Below are positions 1-9,644 of a stretch of 64,000 bases of DNA, one piece after another. Under the pieces are notes generated by a model. That model was given only the letters and a program-made list of their open reading frames with translations. It was not told where the DNA came from and made no database searches. Source of the DNA: JANNSX01 sp046348995 (GTDB lineage: Bacteria; Pseudomonadota; Alphaproteobacteria; Rhizobiales; Hyphomicrobiaceae); the NCBI GenBank assembly GCA_046348995.1, contig JAXMDB010000010.1, forward strand, positions 62,001 to 126,000, written 5' to 3'. The translations under genes and the position numbers were made by a program. How positions within the stretch are numbered: position 1 is the first letter of the stretch; the number at the start of each line of letters is the position of its first letter.

Positions 1-821
1 GGCTGTTGCTCGCCGATGGCCGTCCCTACCACGAGGCGGGCGCGAGCGAGGCGGAGGAACTCGCCGCGATGCTGGCGACGCTCGTCGCGTACCTCAAGCA
101 TCTCGAGGAGGCCGGCGTCCGGCCGGATGTCGCGCTCCAGCGGACCGGGATCGCCGTCGCCACCGACACCGACCTGTTCCTGTCGATGGCGAAGCTTCGC
201 GCGGCGCGCCGCCTCGTCTGGCGCGTGATGGCGGCAGCGGGCTACGGCGATACGGCCGTGGGTCTCAAAATCGTCGCTTCGACGTCCGAGCGCATGATGA
301 CGCGGCGCTCGCCCTACACGAACCTGTTGCGCACGACGATTGCCGCGACCGCGGCCGTGCTCGGTGGCGCGGATAGCATCACGGTTCTGCCCTACACCTG
401 GGCGCTCGGCCGCACCGACGCCGAGGCGCAGCGGCTCGCCCGCAATGCGCTCAACATCCTCGCCGAGGAATCGAGCTTGGGCCGTGTCGCGGATCCGGGC
501 GGCGGGAGTGCTTATCTCGAGACGCTGACGGATGCGCTCGCCCGCAAGGCCTGGACGCTGTTTCAGGAGATCGAGGCCCAGGGCGGCATGGTCACGGCGC
601 TGACGTCGGGCCGCCTCGGCGAGCGCGTTGCACGAACGGCCGCACGGCGTGCCGAGCTGATCGCCGAGGGAAAGCTGCCGCTCGTCGGCGTCACCGCGTT
701 CCCCGACAAGGCCGAGACGGCGCTCGCCGTCACGCCACACCCGGCCATCGCGGCAATCGAGCGGGCCGGAACACGTATCGCACCACTCGCACCGCGATCC
801 CTGGAGGGGCTGGCGCCATGA
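1..821 (+). CDS. mutA: Methylmalonyl-CoA mutase small subunit, 3' part
   Basis: The 5' end lies outside the window; about 272 C-terminal residues are visible. They match the TIM-barrel part of the small, non-catalytic subunit of B12-dependent methylmalonyl-CoA mutase (motifs TRRSPYTNLLRTT, SITVLPYTWALG, and a GGSAYLETLTD stretch parallel to GGSHYVEKLTA in the large subunit downstream). The subunit pairs with MutB to interconvert (R)-methylmalonyl-CoA and succinyl-CoA in the cytoplasm. The protein ends about 45 residues after the barrel, where MutB continues for about 240 more. The C-terminal flavodoxin-like domain found in many small subunits is therefore absent. The stop overlaps the next start (ATGA). 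Confidence 0.9.
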   Translation, partial: LLLADGRPYHEAGASEAEELAAMLATLVAYLKHLEEAGVRPDVALQRTGIAVATDTDLFLSMAKLRAARRLVWRVMAAAGYGDTAVGLKIVASTSERMMTRRSPYTNLLRTTIAATAAVLGGADSITVLPYTWALGRTDAEAQRLARNALNILAEESSLGRVADPGGGSAYLETLTDALARKAWTLFQEIEAQGGMVTALTSGRLGERVARTAARRAELIAEGKLPLVGVTAFPDKAETALAVTPHPAIAAIERAGTRIAPLAPRSLEGLAP

Positions 822-1321
822 CCGATCACAATCGCACGCCTGTCATCACCGGCGGCTGCCAATGCGGCGCCATCCGCTACGCGCTCTATGCGATGCCGGC
901 GGAAGGTTATGTCTGCCACTGCCGGATGTGCCAGAAGGCCGTCGGCAGCCCGCTGTTCGTCGTCGCGCCGGTTCAACTCACCGACTTCGCCTGGACTCGC
1001 GGGACGCCGAAAGTCTATCGCTCGTCCTCGATCGCGCTCCGCGACTTCTGCGGCGACTGCGGCACGCCACTCTCGTACCGCGGCGACGGCTCCGGCCGCA
1101 TCAGCCCGACGGTCGCGACCTACGACGATCCCAAGTTGCGCCCGCCGACGCTGCAGTACGACATCGATGCGCGCATCCCCTGGGTCGACCACGTCCACGA
1201 GCTGCCGGCCCGCCGCGACACCGGATTGAAACCCGAGGTCGAAGCACGGCTCGTCAATTTCCAGCATCCCGATCACGAGACGCCGGAGGGATGGCAACCG
1301 CCGAAGGGCTCCGCACCATGA
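818..1321 (+). CDS. GFA/CENP-V family zinc protein, copy 1 of 3
   Basis: 167 residues with the complete cysteine pattern of the glutathione-dependent formaldehyde-activating (GFA) fold: CQC at 14-16, CHCRMC at 33-38 and CGDC at 78-81, which bind zinc in this family. Characterised Gfa enzymes speed formation of S-hydroxymethylglutathione; most paralogues have no known substrate, so the reaction here is open. It overlaps mutA by 4 bp and the next GFA gene by 4 bp, so translation is probably coupled. Near its C-terminus it carries a FQHPD motif that copy 2 shares as YQHPD. Family assignment is firm, function is not. Confidence 0.88.
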   Translation: MTDHNRTPVITGGCQCGAIRYALYAMPAEGYVCHCRMCQKAVGSPLFVVAPVQLTDFAWTRGTPKVYRSSSIALRDFCGDCGTPLSYRGDGSGRISPTVATYDDPKLRPPTLQYDIDARIPWVDHVHELPARRDTGLKPEVEARLVNFQHPDHETPEGWQPPKGSAP

Positions 1322-1815
1322 GCACCGATCGCAAGACCGGCGGCTGCCAGTGCGGCGCGGTGCGCTTCGAGACGTCGGCGCTGCTCGATGCCGTCTATGT
1401 CTGCCATTGCCGGTTGTGCCAGAAGTCGGTCGGCGGGCCGTTCGCGGTGTTCACGAAGCTGCCGATAGCGGCATTCCGCTGGACGCGCGGCGCGCCTGCG
1501 GAGTGGGCGAGCTCCTCGCTCGGAGTGCGCCAGTTCTGCGCCCAGTGCGGCACGCCGCTCGGCTACCGATACGCTACAGGGCCTGAAACGGCCGATCAGT
1601 ATCTGACGGCCGGCGGCTTCGACGACTATCAGGCCGTCGTGCCCACCGTGCAGATGGGCGTCGAGAGCAAGGCCTCCTGGGTCGACACCCTCCCCAAGCT
1701 CCCAGTCCACGACTTCGGCGCCAACGACCCCGCTAGCATTTACGCCACGTTGAGGAACTACCAACATCCCGATCGCGAGGTCGCCGAGTGGACACCGCGG
1801 CCGCAGGAGGACTGA
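1318..1815 (+). CDS. GFA/CENP-V family zinc protein, copy 2 of 3
   Basis: 165 residues, start chosen at the ATG overlapping the preceding stop. Cysteines at 10/12 (CQC), 29/31/34 (CHCRLC) and 74/77 (CAQC) give the GFA zinc pattern. It is clearly paralogous to its two neighbours (GGCQCGAVRF, QKSVGGPF, FCAQCGTPLGYR) but diverged, so the tandem is old rather than a recent duplication or an assembly artefact. An AGGAGG-like site at its 3' end serves the third copy. Substrate unknown. Confidence 0.88.
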   Translation: MSTDRKTGGCQCGAVRFETSALLDAVYVCHCRLCQKSVGGPFAVFTKLPIAAFRWTRGAPAEWASSSLGVRQFCAQCGTPLGYRYATGPETADQYLTAGGFDDYQAVVPTVQMGVESKASWVDTLPKLPVHDFGANDPASIYATLRNYQHPDREVAEWTPRPQED

Positions 1816-1816
1816 G

Positions 1817-2268
1817 ATGAGCGAGCGCCAGCCATGGATGACCGGCGGATGCCAGTGTGGCGCCGTGCGCTACGCCCTCTGGGCGGCGCTGACGTCGCCC
1901 TCCATTTGTCACTGCCGGATGTGCCAACGCGCCGTCGGCGGGCCTTACATCGCCACGGGTGCCGTGCCCAATTCCGACTTCGCGTGGACCAAAGGTGCGC
2001 CCAAGACCTATGCGAGCTCGACAAAAGGCCTGCGCGATTTCTGTGGCGACTGCGGCACGCCGCTCGCGTTCCGCACCCCGGGGGCCGGCGCGACCGACAT
2101 CATGATCGCAACGCTCGACGATCCCCGTCGCGTGAAGCCCGTGCGCCAGATCGGCATGGAGAGCCATCTCGCCTGGGCGCTCGATCTGACCTCGCTGCCA
2201 GCCAAGACGACGGAAGAGAACGCGGGCGCCGCCTTCCTGCGCGACCTCGTGAGCTATCAGGACAAGAC

Positions 2269-2272
<4 letters not shown>
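1817..2272 (+). CDS. GFA/CENP-V family zinc protein, copy 3 of 3
   Basis: 151 residues, the shortest of the three. Cysteines at 12/14, 31/33/36 and 76/79 complete the GFA zinc pattern. A GCAGGAGG ribosome-binding site lies just upstream, and its TGA overlaps the mutB ATG by 4 bp. The C-terminus stops at YQDKT and lacks the QHPD tail of copies 1 and 2. Position inside a mutA-mutB operon suggests a job linked to acyl-CoA or one-carbon metabolism, but that is inference only. Confidence 0.87.
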
Positions 2273-4418
<2,146 letters not shown>

Positions 4419-4422
<4 letters not shown>

Positions 4423-4778
4423 TCGGCGATGTTATCTGGGCCCTTGCGCCCTGGCTCAACATTGTAGGCCTCACCTGCGATTTCGTCGGCGTGATCCTGC
4501 TCGCCGTCGAATGGTGGACGGCGTTGTCGGCGGAGCGGCGCGAGGCCGAGCTCATGCGCCGGCAGGCGATGCTCAAGCCTTCACCCATGATGCCGCGTCC
4601 ACAAGGCCCGCATCAGGCCGTGTTCGACCACATGCGTGAGCAGCGCGAGACCTACCAGCAGATCCAGCGCGGCGAGACCACGCGTGGCATGCGCCGCGGC
4701 TGGTTCACGCTCGCCATGGTGCTGATCAGCTTAGGCTTCCTGCTGCAGATCGCGGGCAGCTGGCCCGGCATGCGCTGA
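4419..4778 (+). CDS. Small membrane protein, function unknown
   Basis: 119 residues. Two probable transmembrane helices (about 10-32 and 93-113) flank a charged central loop with ERREAELMRRQAM and a Gln/Glu-rich stretch. Its ATG overlaps the mutB stop, so it is probably co-translated with the mutase. I do not recognise a family. It could be a housekeeping membrane protein merely caught in the operon. Confidence 0.75.
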
Positions 4779-4809
4779 GCGCGCTATGCTCCCTCGTCAG
4801 GAGCACGGC

Positions 4810-5478
4810 ATGAACCGCATCTCGCGCGCGCTCGTCGATGGAGTGAAGCTCAGGCAGCGGCTGCTCGCGGCGGTTGCGATCGCGATCGTCGTGCTCGTCC
4901 TTCTGCCATCCTCGATCGAGCTCGGCGCGCGCGCCGCCATCACATGGAACGCTGGAGGTATCAGCTATCTCGTCTTGAGCTTCGCACTCATGTCGTCGTG
5001 CGACACGGACTGCATCCGCAAATACGCAAGCATCGAGGACGAGGCGAGACTCGTCTTCTTCATCGTCATCCTGCTGGCCATCGTCGCGAGCTTCACGGCC
5101 GTCTTCATCCTGATCGGCGAGGCCAAGGCGATGAGCGGCTGGCCGAAGGCCTGGCACACCGGGCTCGCGGCCGTGACCGTCATCGTCTCCTGGCTCGTCA
5201 TGCAGATCGTGTTCATGCTGCACTACGCCCACGACTACTACGGCGAGCGTGACGAAGGCGGGATCGTGGGCGGCCTCGCCTTTCCCGGCGACGAGGCGCC
5301 CGACTACTGGGACTTCTTCTACTTCACGACCTCGATCGGCGCCGCCTCGCAGACCTCGGACGTGGAGATCACCTCGAAGGCCGTCCGGCGCATGGTGGCC
5401 TTTCAGGCCGTGCTCGCCTTCGTGTTCAACACCGCAATCGTGGCGCTCGCGATCAACATGGCTTCCGGGCTAGTCTGA
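4810..5478 (+). CDS. DUF1345 family membrane protein
   Basis: 222 residues with about five hydrophobic segments. The C-terminal YWDFFYFTTSIGAASQTSDV followed by RRMVAFQAVLAFVFNTAIVAL is the hallmark of DUF1345 inner-membrane proteins, which resemble the pore-and-helix part of small potassium channels. I chose ATG 4810 over an in-frame ATG at 4786 because an AGGAG lies 6 nt upstream of it. Transport function is not established. Confidence 0.82.
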   Translation: MNRISRALVDGVKLRQRLLAAVAIAIVVLVLLPSSIELGARAAITWNAGGISYLVLSFALMSSCDTDCIRKYASIEDEARLVFFIVILLAIVASFTAVFILIGEAKAMSGWPKAWHTGLAAVTVIVSWLVMQIVFMLHYAHDYYGERDEGGIVGGLAFPGDEAPDYWDFFYFTTSIGAASQTSDVEITSKAVRRMVAFQAVLAFVFNTAIVALAINMASGLV

Positions 5479-5542
5479 GCATTCGGCCTTCGGCGAGGCT
5501 CGTGCGTTATCGTCCGCTTTAGCCGCATGAGATAGGGACCGC

Positions 5543-6133
5543 ATGATCTCCCCTGCCATCCAAACGCTGATCACCCTCAACGTCGTCGTCTACCTGCTTC
5601 AGGGGATCGCGCCCGACGCAGTCATCGGCAATCTCGCGCTCTGGCCGCTGGGCGAAGGCTTCGCCATCTGGCAGCTCGGATCATACGCCTTTCTGCACGG
5701 CAACCTCACGCACATCCTCTTCAACATGCTGGGACTGTGGATGTTCGGCACCGAGCTCGAGCGCGCTTGGGGGAGCAATCGGTTCGCGATCTACTACGCC
5801 GCCTGCGTCGTGTCGGCGGGTCTGACACAACTCGGCATCGGCGCGCTCATGGGCTCGGCCGACCCGACCATCGGTGCGTCGGGCGGCGTCTACGGGCTGC
5901 TGCTCGCCTTCGCCATGCGCTACCCCAACCGCATCATCGTGCTGCTGTTTCCGCCGATCCCCATGCCGGCTTGGCTGTTCGCCATCGTCTTCGGCGGCCT
6001 CGAGCTCTTCCTTGGCGTCACCGGCACGCAAGCCGGCGTCGCGCATTTCGCGCATCTCGGCGGCATGCTCGGCGGCTTCCTGCTGCTGCGCCTGTGGAGC
6101 GATCTCGATCGCGGTGGCTACCATCGCCGTTAG
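5543..6133 (+). CDS. Rhomboid family intramembrane serine protease
   Basis: 196 residues, compact six-helix form without extra domains. The second helix region has HGNLTHILFNM, the catalytic serine lies in GASGG (Ser113) and the partner histidine in AHFAHLGG (His171). Rhomboids cleave transmembrane helices within the membrane; substrates cannot be guessed here. It is separated by about 65 bp from the DUF1345 gene and 92 bp from the next, so operon membership is uncertain. Confidence 0.92.
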   Translation: MISPAIQTLITLNVVVYLLQGIAPDAVIGNLALWPLGEGFAIWQLGSYAFLHGNLTHILFNMLGLWMFGTELERAWGSNRFAIYYAACVVSAGLTQLGIGALMGSADPTIGASGGVYGLLLAFAMRYPNRIIVLLFPPIPMPAWLFAIVFGGLELFLGVTGTQAGVAHFAHLGGMLGGFLLLRLWSDLDRGGYHRR

Positions 6134-6225
6134 ACCCGGACGGAGCCCAATGGGGGACGTTCCGGTTCGACAAAAGGTCGTTTACGGCGTATCGTGGTTG
6201 CGCATGTGAGGGGAGGGACCGGCTC

Positions 6226-7137
6226 ATGCGCACACTCAAATCGATCTGTCTGATCGTTGCTCTCGCGGCGACGCCCGCTGGCGCCAAGACGTTCAGCGAG
6301 GCCTTTCCCGGCGTCACCTACGACGACGCCAAGACCGCCGATCTCGTGAAGGGCCTCGACTACCAGCAAGGGGTCGTCAAGCTGCCGGATGCCCGCGCGA
6401 CGCTGACGGTGCCCGCGGGCTTCTACTACCTCAACGCTGGCGATGCGCGCAAAGTGCTGGTGGACGGGTGGGGCAACCCGCCGAGCGTCGCCGAGGGCAT
6501 GCTCGGCATGCTCTTCCCCTCGAATGCCACGCCGATGGACCCGGAGGCCTGGGGCGCCACGATCAGCTACGTGGCCGAAGGCTATGTGAAGGACGACGAC
6601 GCCAAGAGCCTCGACTACAATGAGCTGCTCTCCCAGATGCAGGCCGGAACCGACGAGAACAACGCCGAGCGTACGAAGGCCGGCTACGACCCGATCAAGC
6701 TCATCGGCTGGGCCTCGCCGCCCTACTACGACCAGGCCCAGCACAAGCTGCATTGGGCGAAAGAGCTCAAATTCGGCACCGCCGAGACGAACACAGTCAA
6801 CTACGATGTCCGTGTGCTCGGCCGGAACGGCTACCTCGAGCTTTCCTTCATCACCGACGTGCCGCATCTGACGGCGGTCAAGACGGTCATGCCGGACGTG
6901 CTCGCGGTCGCGAGCTTCGACCAGGGCTCCCGCTACGAGGACTTCGACTCGAGCCTCGACAAGGTCGCCGAATACGGTATCGGCGGCCTCATCGCCGGCG
7001 TCGCGGTGAAGAAGCTCGGGCTCCTCGCCCTGGCGCTGGTGTTCTTCAAGAAGCTCTGGTTCGTGGCGGCGGCCGTGCTATTCGGCGCGTTCGGCGCGGT
7101 AAAGCGCTTCTTCGGCGGCAGGAAGCCGGAAGCATAG
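6226..7137 (+). CDS. DUF2167 membrane-anchored exported protein
   Basis: 303 residues. N-terminal signal peptide (about 1-20, ending PAGA), a periplasmic domain with YQQGVVKLPDARATLTVPAGFYYL and WGNPP typical of DUF2167, and two hydrophobic helices near the C-terminus (about 252-292) followed by a basic tail RFFGGRK. A strong GAGGGGAGGGA sits before the chosen ATG; the longer open frame upstream overlaps the rhomboid gene in another frame and is not real. Function of the family is unknown. Confidence 0.85.
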   Translation: MRTLKSICLIVALAATPAGAKTFSEAFPGVTYDDAKTADLVKGLDYQQGVVKLPDARATLTVPAGFYYLNAGDARKVLVDGWGNPPSVAEGMLGMLFPSNATPMDPEAWGATISYVAEGYVKDDDAKSLDYNELLSQMQAGTDENNAERTKAGYDPIKLIGWASPPYYDQAQHKLHWAKELKFGTAETNTVNYDVRVLGRNGYLELSFITDVPHLTAVKTVMPDVLAVASFDQGSRYEDFDSSLDKVAEYGIGGLIAGVAVKKLGLLALALVFFKKLWFVAAAVLFGAFGAVKRFFGGRKPEA

Positions 7138-7166
7138 GATCTGGAGCTCGCAGGCGGCAGAAGGCG

Positions 7167-7802
7167 TCAGATCTTCTGCCCCTCGACCTCGCGCTCGAGC
7201 TGCTTGACGGCGTCCTTGGACTGCTCGGCGAGCGGATTGATCTCGAGCACGAGGCGAAACGCCCGAAGCGCTTGCCGCGTCTTGCCGGTCTCCTTGAGGA
7301 TCGTCCCCAGCCCCTCGAGCGCCTTGAAGTGGTGCGGGTCGATGGTGAGCACATGGGCGAGGTCGGCGATCGCCGCCTTCACCTTCTGCTCGCTGTAGTT
7401 GAGGTAGGCCCGGCGGTTCCAGGCTTCGGCATAGCCGGGCTCGAGCGCGATCAGCGCGTCGAGCACCTGGCGAGCGACCTCGGGCTGCTTGGCTTCGATC
7501 GCCACGGACGCCCGCGACAGCAAGAGATCGGCGGTATCGCTTCCCGAGTAGACCCACAGCCGCTCGAGCGCGCCGGTGATCTTCGTGTTGACCTCGGGAT
7601 CGCGGGTCTCGCGGAGCCGATCATACAGCTCGGCGACGAGCGTATTGCGCTCGGCGAGCGAGTCGGGGAAATCGTCGGGAACGGGGACCGCTGCCACGGT
7701 CTTGGGCGGGGCGGGCGCCGCGTCGTCCGCCAGCGCTGGTCCCGAGGCCCAAATCGCCGCGAGGGCGAAGCTCAACGCGAAAATAGTCATGCGCCCGAGC
7801 AT
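7167..7802 (-). CDS. Secreted tetratricopeptide-repeat protein
   Basis: 211 residues. Signal peptide with cleavage near GPALA-DD (an internal Met at residue 5 is an alternative start), a Pro-rich linker, then about three TPR units (about 80-200; e.g. AEAWNRRAYLNYSEQKVKAA and FKALEGLGTILKETGKTRQA). TPRs mediate protein-protein contacts, here presumably in the periplasm. Runs convergently with the DUF2167 gene 29 bp away. Partner unknown. Confidence 0.85.
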   Translation of the reverse strand: MLGRMTIFALSFALAAIWASGPALADDAAPAPPKTVAAVPVPDDFPDSLAERNTLVAELYDRLRETRDPEVNTKITGALERLWVYSGSDTADLLLSRASVAIEAKQPEVARQVLDALIALEPGYAEAWNRRAYLNYSEQKVKAAIADLAHVLTIDPHHFKALEGLGTILKETGKTRQALRAFRLVLEINPLAEQSKDAVKQLEREVEGQKI

Positions 7803-7842
7803 ACATTCGAGCGCATGCGGGATAAAGCAAAAGACCGTGAGC

Positions 7843-7968
7843 TCAGCCCTGGCGCGCCTTGTAGCGCTTCATGACCTTGTTGATCACGTACAGACGGCCC
7901 CGCCGGCGCACCACGCGATTGGCCCGGTGGCGCTTGCGCAAGGATTTGATCGAGTTACGAATTTTCAT
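7843..7968 (-). CDS. rpmJ: Ribosomal protein L36
   Basis: 41 residues, strongly basic, start MKIRNSIKSLRKRH; the family's usual length in alphaproteobacteria. It is the cysteine-free form that lacks the zinc ribbon of the short L36. An in-frame Met 20 codons upstream is rejected because the added residues are not L36-like and because the promoter lies closer. A good sigma70 promoter is visible upstream on the same strand. Confidence 0.95.
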   Translation of the reverse strand: MKIRNSIKSLRKRHRANRVVRRRGRLYVINKVMKRYKARQG

Positions 7969-8059
7969 GACACGAAGCCCAATTTGCCACGTCACGTCCG
8001 GCCAGGGCGGCAAGCGCCTCCGCGGCACAGGTCGGACGGAATGTCCGGAAAGTGGCGCA

Positions 8060-8088
8060 AACTAGTCGAGGCCCCATGCATTTGTCAA
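8060..8088 (-). promoter_or_regulatory. Promoter of rpmJ
   Basis: Read on the minus strand: -35 TTGACA (8088-8083), a 17-bp spacer, and -10 CTAGTT (8065-8060). It points toward rpmJ, whose start is about 90 nt downstream. Consensus -35 with ideal spacing makes this the clearest promoter in the window. Confidence 0.6.
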
Positions 8089-8189
8089 CCGGCCGCCCCG
8101 GCTTTTGCCATATGGCTCCCGAGGCCCGAAAAGCTATAGTCGGCGGCGTCTGACGTCGCAAAGCTCCAAAACACTCGAAAGGGCTCTCG

Positions 8190-8831
8190 GTGACGCAAGT
8201 CGACCCACAGCAGCGCGGACCGACGCGGGTTGAGCGTAAGGAAGCGACCCGCATCCAGCTCATCGAGGCCACCATCCAGGCGATCGCCGAGGGGGGCCTG
8301 GCCGACCTCACCCTCGCCCGCATCACCGAGCGGGCGCAAGTCTCGCGCGGCCTCGTCAATTTTCACTTCGAGTCCAAGGAGCAGCTGCTACTGGCGACGC
8401 TCCAGATGCTCATGGACGAGTATAGCTCGTCCTGGAAAAGGGCGGTCGCCGAGGCCGGCCCCGACCCGGCCGCCCAGCTGCTGGCGATGATCAAGAACGA
8501 TTTCCGTCCGGAGATCTGCAATCGGCCGAAGGCTGCCGTATGGTTCGCCTTCCGCGGCGAAACGAAAGCCCGGCCGACCTACCTCGAGGTCTGCACGCGC
8601 GCGGACAACGAGTATGACGAGACGATCAACCGCCTGATGTCGGCGCTGGTCGCTGATGGGGGCGCACCTGTCGATGCGCGTCTTGTCGCCTCGGGTGTGC
8701 AAAGCATGGTCGAGGGCTTCTGGATCGACTGCCTGATGTACCCGCAGAGCTTCGACCGCGACAAGGCGTTGGCCGCGGTCCGGCAGTATCTGGCCGTCGC
8801 TCTCCCGCGGCATTTCGGCCGCAAGGGCTAA
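8190..8831 (+). CDS. TetR-family (BetI-like) transcriptional regulator
   Basis: 213 residues, GTG start. N-terminal TetR helix-turn-helix (about 20-66: LADLTLARITERAQVSRGLVNFHFESKEQLL) and a C-terminal ligand domain of the BetI type (VWFAFRGETKARPTYLEVC). BetI represses choline-to-betaine genes, but no bet genes are adjacent, so the ligand and targets are open. Monocistronic. Confidence 0.85.
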   Translation: MTQVDPQQRGPTRVERKEATRIQLIEATIQAIAEGGLADLTLARITERAQVSRGLVNFHFESKEQLLLATLQMLMDEYSSSWKRAVAEAGPDPAAQLLAMIKNDFRPEICNRPKAAVWFAFRGETKARPTYLEVCTRADNEYDETINRLMSALVADGGAPVDARLVASGVQSMVEGFWIDCLMYPQSFDRDKALAAVRQYLAVALPRHFGRKG

Positions 8832-8997
8832 TCTCAGACAGTCATCGACGGGTGCCACCCGTGACGGCCGTTCCGTGGGGTGCGCCGGTCCGTGCCACGC
8901 CTATGGCGTCGACCGTCCGATTTCCCCTTGAAGTGGCGGGCCCTGCGCACGACTTAACAAGCTCGTAACGGACGGCGATACGTTCGAGAGGAAAGCA

Positions 8998-9381
8998 ATG
9001 CAAGCGACCATGACCAACGCCATCGACCAGCTCGACCGGTGGGGCAAGCCCGCCTGGATCGCGCTGATGGTGGCGAGCTTCATCATCTTCTGGCCTCTAG
9101 GCCTCGCACTGCTGGCTTATATGATCTGGAGTGGACGCATGAGATGCGAAACGAATCGTTGGGGCTCCTGGAAGTCGCGCCATGGCGTGATGGGCTCGAC
9201 CGGCAATCGCGCCTTCGACGACTACCGTGAGGAGACGCTGAAGCGCCTCGAGGATGAGGCCCGCGAGTTCAAGGCGTTCGTCGAGAAGCTGCGCTTCGCC
9301 AAGGACAAGGACGAGTTCGACCGCTTCATGGCCGACCGCCGCGCCAACGGTGGCCCCGTGCAGCCCTCGACCGGCAACTGA
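8998..9381 (+). CDS. DUF2852 membrane protein
   Basis: 127 residues. One hydrophobic hairpin at about 18-45 (WIALMVASFIIFWPLGLALLAYMIW) then a charged amphipathic C-terminal region with FDDYREETLKRLEDEAREFKAF, the DUF2852 signature common in Hyphomicrobiales. A GAGAGGAAAG site precedes the ATG, and a strong terminator follows. Function unknown. Confidence 0.88.
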   Translation: MQATMTNAIDQLDRWGKPAWIALMVASFIIFWPLGLALLAYMIWSGRMRCETNRWGSWKSRHGVMGSTGNRAFDDYREETLKRLEDEAREFKAFVEKLRFAKDKDEFDRFMADRRANGGPVQPSTGN

Positions 9382-9406
9382 CGTATCTGAGCCATCGCAA
9401 CCTGCA

Positions 9407-9444
9407 AAGGCCGAGCCTCGCCAGAGGCTTGGCCTTTTGCTTTT
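9407..9444 (+). terminator. Rho-independent terminator after the DUF2852 gene
   Basis: Inverted repeat AAGGCC-G-AGCCTC / GAGGCT-T-GGCCTT around a short loop, followed by a T-rich run. It lies 26 bp past the stop and closes the DUF2852 transcript. Confidence 0.8.
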
Positions 9445-9644
9445 CTGCCTCGTGGCGTTGCGATTTCGCCGAGCCGAGCAATAAGCGCTTGCGGCAGGCT
9501 TACAGCTGCCTCTAGCATATGCCCCGAAGACGGATGATTAGCCGCGCAATGATCGGCGGCTTCATCCGATCGCCTCGCCGCCTGTTTCGCGTCGGCGCCC
9601 GAGGTCTGGATGATGTAGGCGTATGCGGGTAGGGAGTTCTCCAG

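Noticed and set aside
1834..2268. N-terminal extension of MutB from the longer open frame
   Set aside because: The frame is antisense-like to the third GFA gene; the ATGA overlap at 2269 gives the family's usual start.
7156..7180. 8-bp inverted repeat GGCAGAAG/CTTCTGCC as terminator between converging genes
   Set aside because: Lies partly in the TPR gene's coding end and has no T-run in either direction.
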